Source of the DNA: Allodiplogaster sudhausi
Lineage: Eukaryota > Nematoda > Chromadorea > Rhabditida > Diplogasteridae
Reading direction: 5' to 3'
Length of the DNA stretch: 64,000 nucleotides
Assembly: GCA_945643635.1 (NCBI GenBank)
Contig: CALZFC010000209.1
Span: 1 to 64,000, forward strand
Position numbers and translations under genes: made by a program. Shown here piece after piece: positions 37,401 through 50,400 of this stretch (within the stretch, counting starts at the first letter, position 1; every line of letters begins with the position of its first letter). A model generated the notes under the pieces. It was not told the origin of the DNA. It was given only the letters and a program-made list of their open reading frames with translations, and did no database searches.

Positions 37401-39279
37401 GTAAACGTTCTCAAATTTTCCAGCGAATACGAATTTAATACTTTCCAGGTTCTTGCTTAAAGAATTTAGCCTGAAACTAGCCCGAAATTCTAGATTAAAT
37501 TGCAATTTCATGGCCATCGGTCGAGTTACCAAGTTAGGAGAAAGTTCTTCCAATCGACATGCCTGTGGGGTAAACGTTCTCAAATTTTCCAGCGAATACG
37601 AATTTAATACTTTCCAGGTTCTTGCTTAAAGAATTTAGCCTGAAACTAGCCCGAAATTCTAGATTAAATTGCAATTTCATGGCCATCGGTCGAGTTACCA
37701 AGTTAGGAGAAAGTTCTTCCAATCGACATGCCTGTGGGGTAAACGTTCTCAAATTTTCCAGCGAATACGAATTTAATACTTTCCAGGTTCTTGCTTAAAG
37801 AATTTAGCCTGAAACTAGCCCGAAATTCTAGATTAAATTGCAATTTCATGGCCATCGGTCGAGTTACCAAGTTAGGAGAAAGTTCTTCCAATCGACATGC
37901 CTGTGGGGTAAACGTTCTCAAATTTTCCAGCGAATACGAATTTAATACTTTCCAGGTTCTTGCTTAAAGAATTTAGCCTGAAACTAGCCCGAAATTCTAG
38001 ATTAAATTGCAATTTCATGGCCATCGGTCGAGTTACCAAGTTAGGAGAAAGTTCTTCCAATCGACATGCCTGTGGGGTAAACGTTCTCAAATTTTCCAGC
38101 GAATACGAATTTAATACTTTCCAGGTTCTTGCTTAAAGAATTTAGCCTGAAACTAGCCCGAAATTCTAGATTAAATTGCAATTTCATGGCCATCGGTCGA
38201 GTTACCAAGTTAGGAGAAAGTTCTTCCAATCGACATGCCTGTGGGGTAAACGTTCTCAAATTTTCCAGCGAATACGAATTTAATACTTTCCAGGTTCTTG
38301 CTTAAAGAATTTAGCCTGAAACTAGCCCGAAATTCTAGATTAAATTGCAATTTCATGGCCATCGGTCGAGTTACCAAGTTAGGAGAAAGTTCTTCCAATC
38401 GACATGCCTGTGGGGTAAACGTTCTCAAATTTTCCAGCGAATACGAATTTAATACTTTCCAGGTTCTTGCTTAAAGAATTTAGCCTGAAACTAGCCCGAA
38501 ATTCTAGATTAAATTGCAATTTCATGGCCATCGGTCGAGTTACCAAGTTAGGAGAAAGTTCTTCCAATCGACATGCCTGTGGGGTAAACGTTCTCAAATT
38601 TTCCAGCGAATACGAATTTAATACTTTCCAGGTTCTTGCTTAAAGAATTTAGCCTGAAACTAGCCCGAAATTCTAGATTAAATTGCAATTTCATGGCCAT
38701 CGGTCGAGTTACCAAGTTAGGAGAAAGTTCTTCCAATCGACATGCCTGTGGGGTAAACGTTCTCAAATTTTCCAGCGAATACGAATTTAATACTTTCCAG
38801 GTTCTTGCTTAAAGAATTTAGCCTGAAACTAGCCCGAAATTCTAGATTAAATTGCAATTTCATGGCCATCGGTCGAGTTACCAAGTTAGGAGAAAGTTCT
38901 TCCAATCGACATGCCTGTGGGGTAAACGTTCTCAAATTTTCCAGCGAATACGAATTTAATACTTTCCAGGTTCTTGCTTAAAGAATTTAGCCTGAAACTA
39001 GCCCGAAATTCTAGATTAAATTGCAATTTCATGGCCATCGGTCGAGTTACCAAGTTAGGAGAAAGTTCTTCCAATCGACATGCCTGTGGGGTAAACGTTC
39101 TCAAATTTTCCAGCGAATACGAATTTAATACTTTCCAGGTTCTTGCTTAAAGAATTTAGCCTGAAACTAGCCCGAAATTCTAGATTAAATTGCAATTTCA
39201 TGGCCATCGGTCGAGTTACCAAGTTAGGAGAAAGTTCTTCCAATCGACATGCCTGTGGGGTAAACGTTCTCAAATTTTT
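25423..39279. repeat. Homogeneous core block II, 82 monomers, the last 72 apparently identical
   Basis: Ten monomers (one with CC to C, ending at 27111) are followed by exactly 72 x 169 = 12,168 bp from 27112 to 39279 in which I find no insertion, deletion or substitution until C169T in the final base (39279). This is the longest clean run in the window. It holds no gene or other feature. Confidence 0.9.
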
Positions 39280-41475
39280 CAGCGAATACGAATTTAATAC
39301 TTTCCAGGTTCTTGCTTAAAGAATTTAGCCTGAAACTAGCCCGAAATTCTAGATTAAATTGCAATTTCATGGCCATCGGTCGAGTTACCAAGTTAGGAGA
39401 AAGTTCTTCCAATCGACATGCCTGTGGGGTAAACGTTCTCAAATTTTCCAGCGAATACGAATTTAATACTTTCCAGGTTCTTGCTTAAAGAATTTAGCCT
39501 GAAACTAGCCCGAAATTCTAGATTAAATTGCAATTTCATGGCCATCGGTCGAGTTACCAAGTTAGGAGAAAGTTCTTCCAATCGACATGCCTGTGGGGTA
39601 AACGTTCTCAAATTTTCCAGCGAATACGAATTTAATACTTTCCAGGTTCTTGCTTAAAGAATTTAACCTGAAACTAGCCCGAAATTCTAGATTAAATTGC
39701 AATTTCATGGCCATCGGTCGAGTTACCAAGTTAGGAGAAAGTTCTTCCAATCGACATGCCTGTGGGGTAAACGTTCTCAAATTTTCCAGCGAATACGAAT
39801 TTAATACTTTCCAGGTTCTTGCTTAAAGAATTTAGCCTGAAACTAGCCCGAAATTCTAGATTAAATTGCAATTTCATGGCCATCGGTCGAGTTACCAAGT
39901 TAGGAGAAAGTTCTTCCAATCGACATGCCTGTGGGGTAAACGTTCTCAAATTTTCCAGCGAATACGAATTTAATACTTTCCAGGTTCTTGCTTAAAGAAT
40001 TTAGCCTGAAACTAGCCCGAAATTCTAGATTAAATTGCAATTTCATGGCCATCGGTCGAGTTACCAAGTTAGGAGAAAGTTCTTCCAATCGACATGCCTG
40101 TGGGGTAAACGTTCTCAAATTTTCCAGCGAATACGAATTTAATACTTTCCAGGTTCTTGCTTAAAGAATTTAGCCTGAAACTAGCCCGAAATTCTAGATT
40201 AAATTGCAATTTCATGGCCATCGGTCGAGTTACCAAGTTAGGAGAAAGTTCTTCCAATCGACATGCCTGTGGGGTAAACGTTCTCAAATTTTCCAGCGAA
40301 TACGAATTTAATACTTTCCAGGTTCTTGCTTAAAGAATTTAGCCTGAAACTAGCCCGAAATTCTAGATTAAATTGCAATTTCATGGCCATCGGTCGAGTT
40401 ACCAAGTTAGGAGAAAGTTCTTCCAATCGACATGCCTGTGGGGTAAACGTTCTCAAATTTTCCAGCGAATACGAATTTAATACTTTCCAGGTTCTTGCTT
40501 AAAGAATTTAGCCTGAAACTAGCCCGAAATTCTAGATTAAATTGCAATTTCATGGCCATCGGTCGAGTTACCAAGTTAGGAGAAAGTTCTTCCAATCGAC
40601 ATGCCTGTGGGGTAAACGTTCTCAAATTTTCCAGCGAATACGAATTTAATACTTTCCAGGTTCTTGCTTAAAGAATTTAGCCTGAAACTAGCCCGAAATT
40701 CTAGATTAAATTGCAATTTCATGGCCATCGGTCGAGTTACCAAGTTAGGAGAAAGTTCTTCCAATCGACATGCCTGTGGGGTAAACGTTCTCAAATTTTC
40801 CAGCGAATACGAATTTAATACTTTCCAGGTTCTTGCTTAAAGAATTTAGCCTGAAACTAGCCCGAAATTCTAGATTAAATTGCAATTTCATGGCCATCGG
40901 TCGAGTTACCAAGTTAGGAGAAAGTTCTTCCAATCGACATGCCTGTGGGGTAAACGTTCTCAAATTTTCCAGCGAATACGAATTTAATACTTTCCAGGTT
41001 CTTGCTTAAAGAATTTAGCCTGAAACTAGCCCGAAATTCTAGATTAAATTGCAATTTCATGGCCATCGGTCGAGTTACCAAGTTAGGAGAAAGTTCTTCC
41101 AATCGACATGCCTGTGGGGTAAACGTTCTCAAATTTTCCAGCGAATACGAATTTAATACTTTCCAGGTTCTTGCTTAAAGAATTTAGCCTGAAACTAGCC
41201 CGAAATTCTAGATTAAATTGCAATTTCATGGCCATCGGTCGAGTTACCAAGTTAGGAGAAAGTTCTTCCAATCGACATGCCTGTGGGGTAAACGTTCTCA
41301 AATTTTCCAGCGAATACGAATTTAATACTTTCCAGGTTCTTGCTTAAAGAATTTAGCCTGAAACTAGCCCGAAATTCTAGATTAAATTGCAATTTCATGG
41401 CCATCGGTCGAGTTACCAAGTTAGGAGAAAGTTCTTCCAATCGACATGCCTGTGGGGTAAACGTTCTCAAATTTT
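39280..41475. repeat. Thirteen monomers with one internal substitution
   Basis: The length is 13 x 169 minus 1, the missing base being the CC to C loss at the right boundary (41476). The third copy has G49A at 39666. Otherwise the copies are consensus. The segment separates the uniform core from the region rich in 168-bp copies. Confidence 0.85.
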
Positions 41476-44400
41476 CAGCGAATACGAATTTAATACTTTC
41501 CAGGTTCTTGCTTAAAGAATTTAGCCTGAAACTAGCCCGAAATTCTAGATTAAATTGCAATTTCATGGCCATCGGTCGAGTTACCAAGTTAGGAGAAAGT
41601 TCTTCCAATCGACATGCCTGTGGGGTAAACGTTCTCAAATTTTCCAGCGAATACGAATTTAATACTTTCCAGGTTCTTGCTTAAAGAATTTAGCCTGAAA
41701 CTAGCCCGAAATTCTAGATTAAATTGCAATTTCATGGCCATCGGTCGAGTTACCAAGTTAGGAGAAAGTTCTTCCAATCGACATGCCTGTGGGGTAAACG
41801 TTCTCAAATTTTCCAGCGAATACGAATTTAATACTTTCCAGGTTCTTGCTTAAAGAATTTAGCCTGAAACTAGCCCGAAATTCTAGATTAAATTGCAATT
41901 TCATGGCCATCGGTCGAGTTACCAAGTTAGGAGAAAGTTCTTCCAATCGACATGCCTGTGGGGTAAACGTTCTCAAATTTTCCAGCGAATACGAATTTAA
42001 TACTTTCCAGGTTCTTGCTTAAAGAATTTAGCCTGAAACTAGCCCGAAATTCTAGATTAAATTGCAATTTCATGGCCATCGGTCGAGTTACCAAGTTAGG
42101 AGAAAGTTCTTCCAATCGACATGCCTGTGGGGTAAACGTTCTCAAATTTTCCAGCGAATACGAATTTAATACTTTCCAGGTTCTTGCTTAAAGAATTTAG
42201 CCTGAAACTAGCCCGAAATTCTAGATTAAATTGCAATTTCATGGCCATCGGTCGAGTTACCAAGTTAGGAGAAAGTTCTTCCAATCGACATGCCTGTGGG
42301 GTAAACGTTCTCAAATTTTCAGCGAATACGAATTTAATACTTTCCAGGTTCTTGCTTAAAGAATTTAGCCTGAAACTAGCCCGAAATTCTAGATTAAATT
42401 GCAATTTCATGGCCATCGGTCGAGTTACCAAGTTAGGAGAAAGTTCTTCCAATCGACATGCCTGTGGGGTAAACGTTCTCAAATTTTCCAGCGAATACGA
42501 ATTTAATACTTTCCAGGTTCTTGCTTAAAGAATTTAGCCTGAAACTAGCCCGAAATTCTAGATTAAATTGCAATTTCATGGCCATCGGTCGAGTTACCAA
42601 GTTAGGAGAAAGTTCTTCCAATCGACATGCCTGTGGGGTAAACGTTCTCAAATTTTCCAGCGAATACGAATTTAATACTTTCCAGGTTCTTGCTTAAAGA
42701 ATTTAGCCTGAAACTAGCCCGAAATTCTAGATTAAATTGCAATTTCATGGCCATCGGTCGAGTTACCAAGTTAGGAGAAAGTTCTTCCAATCGACATGCC
42801 TGTGGGGTAAACGTTCTCAAATTTTCCAGCGAATACGAATTTAATACTTTCCAGGTTCTTGCTTAAAGAATTTAGCCTGAAACTAGCCCGAAATTCTAGA
42901 TTAAATTGCAATTTCATGGCCATCGGTCGAGTTACCAAGTTAGGAGAAAGTTCTTCCAATCGACATGCCTGTGGGGTAAACGTTCTCAAATTTTCCAGCG
43001 AATACGAATTTAATACTTTCCAGGTTCTTGCTTAAAGAATTTAGCCTGAAACTAGCCCGAAATTCTAGATTAAATTGCAATTTCATGGCCATCGGTCGAG
43101 TTACCAAGTTAGGAGAAAGTTCTTCCAATCGACATGCCTGTGGGGTAAACGTTCTCAAATTTTCCAGCGAATACGAATTTAATACTTTCCAGGTTCTTGC
43201 TTAAAGAATTTAGCCTGAAACTAGCCCGAAATTCTAGATTAAATTGCAATTTCATGGCCATCGGTCGAGTTACCAAGTTAGGAGAAAGTTCTTCCAATCG
43301 ACATGCCTGTGGGGTAAACGTTCTCAAATTTTCCAGCGAATACGAATTTAATACTTTCCAGGTTCTTGCTTAAAGAATTTAGCCTGAAACTAGCCCGAAA
43401 TTCTAGATTAAATTGCAATTTCATGGCCATCGGTCGAGTTACCAAGTTAGGAGAAAGTTCTTCCAATCGACATGCCTGTGGGGTAAACGTTCTCAAATTT
43501 TCAGCGAATACGAATTTAATACTTTCCAGGTTCTTGCTTAAAGAATTTAGCCTGAAACTAGCCCGAAATTCTAGATTAAATTGCAATTTCATGGCCATCG
43601 GTCGAGTTACCAAGTTAGGAGAAAGTTCTTCCAATCGACATGCCTGTGGGGTAAACGTTCTCAAATTTTCCAGCGAATACGAATTTAATACTTTCCAGGT
43701 TCTTGCTTAAAGAATTTAGCCTGAAACTAGCCCGAAATTCTAGATTAAATTGCAATTTCATGGCCATCGGTCGAGTTACCAAGTTAGGAGAAAGTTCTTC
43801 CAATCGACATGCCTGTGGGGTAAACGTTCTCAAATTTTCCAGCGAATACGAATTTAATACTTTCCAGGTTCTTGCTTAAAGAATTTAGCCTGAAACTAGC
43901 CCGAAATTCTAGATTAAATTGCAATTTCATGGCCATCGGTCGAGTTACCAAGTTAGGAGAAAGTTCTTCCAATCGACATGCCTGTGGGGTAAACGTTCTC
44001 AAATTTTCCAGCGAATACGAATTTAATACTTTCCAGGTTCTTGCTTAAAGAATTTAGCCTGAAACTAGCCCGAAATTCTAGATTAAATTGCAATTTCATG
44101 GCCATCGGTCGAGTTACCAAGTTAGGAGAAAGTTCTTCCAATCGACATGCCTGTGGGGTAAACGTTCTCAAATTTTCCAGCGAATACGAATTTAATACTT
44201 TCCAGGTTCTTGCTTAAAGAATTTAGCCTGAAACTAGCCCGAAATTCTAGATTAAATTGCAATTTCATGGCCATCGGTCGAGTTACCAAGTTAGGAGAAA
44301 GTTCTTCCAATCGACATGCCTGTGGGGTAAACGTTCTCAAATTTTCCAGCGAATACGAATTTAATACTTTCCAGGTTCTTGCTTAAAGAATTTAGCCTGA

Positions 44401-47400
44401 AACTAGCCCGAAATTCTAGATTAAATTGCAATTTCATGGCCATCGGTCGAGTTACCAAGTTAGGAGAAAGTTCTTCCAATCGACATGCCTGTGGGGTAAA
44501 CGTTCTCAAATTTTCCAGCGAATACGAATTTAATACTTTCCAGGTTCTTGCTTAAAGAATTTAGCCTGAAACTAGCCCGAAATTCTAGATTAAATTGCAA
44601 TTTCATGGCCATCGGTCGAGTTACCAAGTTAGGAGAAAGTTCTTCCAATCGACATGCCTGTGGGGTAAACGTTCTCAAATTTTCCAGCGAATACGAATTT
44701 AATACTTTCCAGGTTCTTGCTTAAAGAATTTAGCCTGAAACTAGCCCGAAATTCTAGATTAAATTGCAATTTCATGGCCATCGGTCGAGTTACCAAGTTA
44801 GGAGAAAGTTCTTCCAATCGACATGCCTGTGGGGTAAACGTTCTCAAATTTTCCAGCGAATACGAATTTAATACTTTCCAGGTTCTTGCTTAAAGAATTT
44901 AGCCTGAAACTAGCCCGAAATTCTAGATTAAATTGCAATTTCATGGCCATCGGTCGAGTTACCAAGTTAGGAGAAAGTTCTTCCAATCGACATGCCTGTG
45001 GGGTAAACGTTCTCAAATTTTCAGCGAATACGAATTTAATACTTTCCAGGTTCTTGCTTAAAGAATTTAGCCTGAAACTAGCCCGAAATTCTAGATTAAA
45101 TTGCAATTTCATGGCCATCGGTCGAGTTACCAAGTTAGGAGAAAGTTCTTCCAATCGACATGCCTGTGGGGTAAACGTTCTCAAATTTTCCAGCGAATAC
45201 GAATTTAATACTTTCCAGGTTCTTGCTTAAAGAATTTAGCCTGAAACTAGCCCGAAATTCTAGATTAAATTGCAATTTCATGGCCATCGGTCGAGTTACC
45301 AAGTTAGGAGAAAGTTCTTCCAATCGACATGCCTGTGGGGTAAACGTTCTCAAATTTTCCAGCGAATACGAATTTAATACTTTCCAGGTTCTTGCTTAAA
45401 GAATTTAGCCTGAAACTAGCCCGAAATTCTAGATTAAATTGCAATTTCATGGCCATCGGTCGAGTTACCAAGTTAGGAGAAAGTTCTTCCAATCGACATG
45501 CCTGTGGGGTAAACGTTCTCAAATTTTCCAGCGAATACGAATTTAATACTTTCCAGGTTCTTGCTTAAAGAATTTAGCCTGAAACTAGCCCGAAATTCTA
45601 GATTAAATTGCAATTTCATGGCCATCGGTCGAGTTACCAAGTTAGGAGAAAGTTCTTCCAATCGACATGCCTGTGGGGTAAACGTTCTCAAATTTTCCAG
45701 CGAATACGAATTTAATACTTTCCAGGTTCTTGCTTAAAGAATTTAGCCTGAAACTAGCCCGAAATTCTAGATTAAATTGCAATTTCATGGCCATCGGTCG
45801 AGTTACCAAGTTAGGAGAAAGTTCTTCCAATCGACATGCCTGTGGGGTAAACGTTCTCAAATTTTCCAGCGAATACGAATTTAATACTTTCCAGGTTCTT
45901 GCTTAAAGAATTTAGCCTGAAACTAGCCCGAAATTCTAGATTAAATTGCAATTTCATGGCCATCGGTCGAGTTACCAAGTTAGGAGAAAGTTCTTCCAAT
46001 CGACATGCCTGTGGGGTAAACGTTCTCAAATTTTCCAGCGAATACGAATTTAATACTTTCCAGGTTCTTGCTTAAAGAATTTAGCCTGAAACTAGCCCGA
46101 AATTCTAGATTAAATTGCAATTTCATGGCCATCGGTCGAGTTACCAAGTTAGGAGAAAGTTCTTCCAATCGACATGCCTGTGGGGTAAACGTTCTCAAAT
46201 TTTCCAGCGAATACGAATTTAATACTTTCCAGGTTCTTGCTTAAAGAATTTAGCCTGAAACTAGCCCGAAATTCTAGATTAAATTGCAATTTCATGGCCA
46301 TCGGTCGAGTTACCAAGTTAGGAGAAAGTTCTTCCAATCGACATGCCTGTGGGGTAAACGTTCTCAAATTTTCCAGCGAATACGAATTTAATACTTTCCA
46401 GGTTCTTGCTTAAAGAATTTAGCCTGAAACTAGCCCGAAATTCTAGATTAAATTGCAATTTCATGGCCATCGGTCGAGTTACCAAGTTAGGAGAAAGTTC
46501 TTCCAATCGACATGCCTGTGGGGTAAACGTTCTCAAATTTTCCAGCGAATACGAATTTAATACTTTCCAGGTTCTTGCTTAAAGAATTTAGCCTGAAACT
46601 AGCCCGAAATTCTAGATTAAATTGCAATTTCATGGCCATCGGTCGAGTTACCAAGTTAGGAGAAAGTTCTTCCAATCGACATGCCTGTGGGGTAAACGTT
46701 CTCAAATTTTCCAGCGAATACGAATTTAATACTTTCCAGGTTCTTGCTTAAAGAATTTAGCCTGAAACTAGCCCGAAATTCTAGATTAAATTGCAATTTC
46801 ATGGCCATCGGTCGAGTTACCAAGTTAGGAGAAAGTTCTTCCAATCGACATGCCTGTGGGGTAAACGTTCTCAAATTTTCCAGCGAATACGAATTTAATA
46901 CTTTCCAGGTTCTTGCTTAAAGAATTTAGCCTGAAACTAGCCCGAAATTCTAGATTAAATTGCAATTTCATGGCCATCGGTCGAGTTACCAAGTTAGGAG
47001 AAAGTTCTTCCAATCGACATGCCTGTGGGGTAAACGTTCTCAAATTTTCAGCGAATACGAATTTAATACTTTCCAGGTTCTTGCTTAAAGAATTTAGCCT
47101 GAAACTAGCCCGAAATTCTAGATTAAATTGCAATTTCATGGCCATCGGTCGAGTTACCAAGTTAGGAGAAAGTTCTTCCAATCGACATGCCTGTGGGGTA
47201 AACGTTCTCAAATTTTCCAGCGAATACGAATTTAATACTTTCCAGGTTCTTGCTTAAAGAATTTAGCCTGAAACTAGCCCGAAATTCTAGATTAAATTGC
47301 AATTTCATGGCCATCGGTCGAGTTACCAAGTTAGGAGAAAGTTCTTCCAATCGACATGCCTGTGGGGTAAACGTTCTCAAATTTTCAGCGAATACGAATT

Positions 47401-50400
47401 TAATACTTTCCAGGTTCTTGCTTAAAGAATTTAGCCTGAAACTAGCCCGAAATTCTAGATTAAATTGCAATTTCATGGCCATCGGTCGAGTTACCAAGTT
47501 AGGAGAAAGTTCTTCCAATCGACATGCCTGTGGGGTAAACGTTCTCAAATTTTCCAGCGAATACGAATTTAATACTTTCCAGGTTCTTGCTTAAAGAATT
47601 TAGCCTGAAACTAGCCCGAAATTCTAGATTAAATTGCAATTTCATGGCCATCGGTCGAGTTACCAAGTTAGGAGAAAGTTCTTCCAATCGACATGCCTGT
47701 GGGGTAAACGTTCTCAAATTTTCCAGCGAATACGAATTTAATACTTTCCAGGTTCTTGCTTAAAGAATTTAGCCTGAAACTAGCCCGAAATTCTAGATTA
47801 AATTGCAATTTCATGGCCATCGGTCGAGTTACCAAGTTAGGAGAAAGTTCTTCCAATCGACATGCCTGTGGGGTAAACGTTCTCAAATTTTTCAGCGAAT
47901 ACGAATTTAATACTTTCCAGGTTCTTGCTTAAAGAATTTAGCCTGAAACTAGCCCGAAATTCTAGATTAAATTGCAATTTCATGGCCATCGGTCGAGTTA
48001 CCAAGTTAGGAGAAAGTTCTTCCAATCGACATGCCTGTGGGGTAAACGTTCTCAAATTTTCCAGCGAATACGAATTTAATACTTTCCAGGTTCTTGCTTA
48101 AAGAATTTAGCCTGAAACTAGCCCGAAATTCTAGATTAAATTGCAATTTCATGGCCATCGGTCGAGTTACCAAGTTAGGAGAAAGTTCTTCCAATCGACA
48201 TGCCTGTGGGGTAAACGTTCTCAAATTTTCCAGCGAATACGAATTTAATACTTTCCAGGTTCTTGCTTAAAGAATTTAGCCTGAAACTAGCCCGAAATTC
48301 TAGATTAAATTGCAATTTCATGGCCATCGGTCGAGTTACCAAGTTAGGAGAAAGTTCTTCCAATCGACATGCCTGTGGGGTAAACGTTCTCAAATTTTCC
48401 AGCGAATACGAATTTAATACTTTCCAGGTTCTTGCTTAAAGAATTTAGCCTGAAACTAGCCCGAAATTCTAGATTAAATTGCAATTTCATGGCCATCGGT
48501 CGAGTTACCAAGTTAGGAGAAAGTTCTTCCAATCGACATGCCTGTGGGGTAAACGTTCTCAAATTTTCCAGCGAATACGAATTTAATACTTTCCAGGTTC
48601 TTGCTTAAAGAATTTAGCCTGAAACTAGCCCGAAATTCTAGATTAAATTGCAATTTCATGGCCATCGGTCGAGTTACCAAGTTAGGAGAAAGTTCTTCCA
48701 ATCGACATGCCTGTGGGGTAAACGTTCTCAAATTTTCCAGCGAATACGAATTTAATACTTTCCAGGTTCTTGCTTAAAGAATTTAGCCTGAAACTAGCCC
48801 GAAATTCTAGATTAAATTGCAATTTCATGGCCATCGGTCGAGTTACCAAGTTAGGAGAAAGTTCTTCCAATCGACATGCCTGTGGGGTAAACGTTCTCAA
48901 ATTTTCCAGCGAATACGAATTTAATACTTTCCAGGTTCTTGCTTAAAGAATTTAGCCTGAAACTAGCCCGAAATTCTAGATTAAATTGCAATTTCATGGC
49001 CATCGGTCGAGTTACCAAGTTAGGAGAAAGTTCTTCCAATCGACATGCCTGTGGGGTAAACGTTCTCAAATTTTCCAGCGAATACGAATTTAATACTTTC
49101 CAGGTTCTTGCTTAAAGAATTTAGCCTGAAACTAGCCCGAAATTCTAGATTAAATTGCAATTTCATGGCCATCGGTCGAGTTACCAAGTTAGGAGAAAGT
49201 TCTTCCAATCGACATGCCTGTGGGGTAAACGTTCTCAAATTTTCCAGCGAATACGAATTTAATACTTTCCAGGTTCTTGCTTAAAGAATTTAGCCTGAAA
49301 CTAGCCCGAAATTCTAGATTAAATTGCAATTTCATGGCCATCGGTCGAGTTACCAAGTTAGGAGAAAGTTCTTCCAATCGACATGCCTGTGGGGTAAACG
49401 TTCTCAAATTTTTCAGCGAATACGAATTTAATACTTTCCAGGTTCTTGCTTAAAGAATTTAGCCTGAAACTAGCCCGAAATTCTAGATTAAATTGCAATT
49501 TCATGGCCATCGGTCGAGTTACCAAGTTAGGAGAAAGTTCTTCCAATCGACATGCCTGTGGGGTAAACGTTCTCAAATTTTCCAGCGAATACGAATTTAA
49601 TACTTTCCAGGTTCTTGCTTAAAGAATTTAGCCTGAAACTAGCCCGAAATTCTAGATTAAATTGCAATTTCATGGCCATCGGTCGAGTTACCAAGTTAGG
49701 AGAAAGTTCTTCCAATCGACATGCCTGTGGGGTAAACGTTCTCAAATTTTCCAGCGAATACGAATTTAATACTTTCCAGGTTCTTGCTTAAAGAATTTAG
49801 CCTGAAACTAGCCCGAAATTCTAGATTAAATTGCAATTTCATGGCCATCGGTCGAGTTACCAAGTTAGGAGAAAGTTCTTCCAATCGACATGCCTGTGGG
49901 GTAAACGTTCTCAAATTTTCCAGCGAATACGAATTTAATACTTTCCAGGTTCTTGCTTAAAGAATTTAGCCTGAAACTAGCCCGAAATTCTAGATTAAAT
50001 TGCAATTTCATGGCCATCGGTCGAGTTACCAAGTTAGGAGAAAGTTCTTCCAATCGACATGCCTGTGGGGTAAACGTTCTCAAATTTTCCAGCGAATACG
50101 AATTTAATACTTTCCAGGTTCTTGCTTAAAGAATTTAGCCTGAAACTAGCCCGAAATTCTAGATTAAATTGCAATTTCATGGCCATCGGTCGAGTTACCA
50201 AGTTAGGAGAAAGTTCTTCCAATCGACATGCCTGTGGGGTAAACGTTCTCAAATTTTCCAGCGAATACGAATTTAATACTTTCCAGGTTCTTGCTTAAAG
50301 AATTTAGCCTGAAACTAGCCCGAAATTCTAGATTAAATTGCAATTTCATGGCCATCGGTCGAGTTACCAAGTTAGGAGAAAGTTCTTCCAATCGACATGC

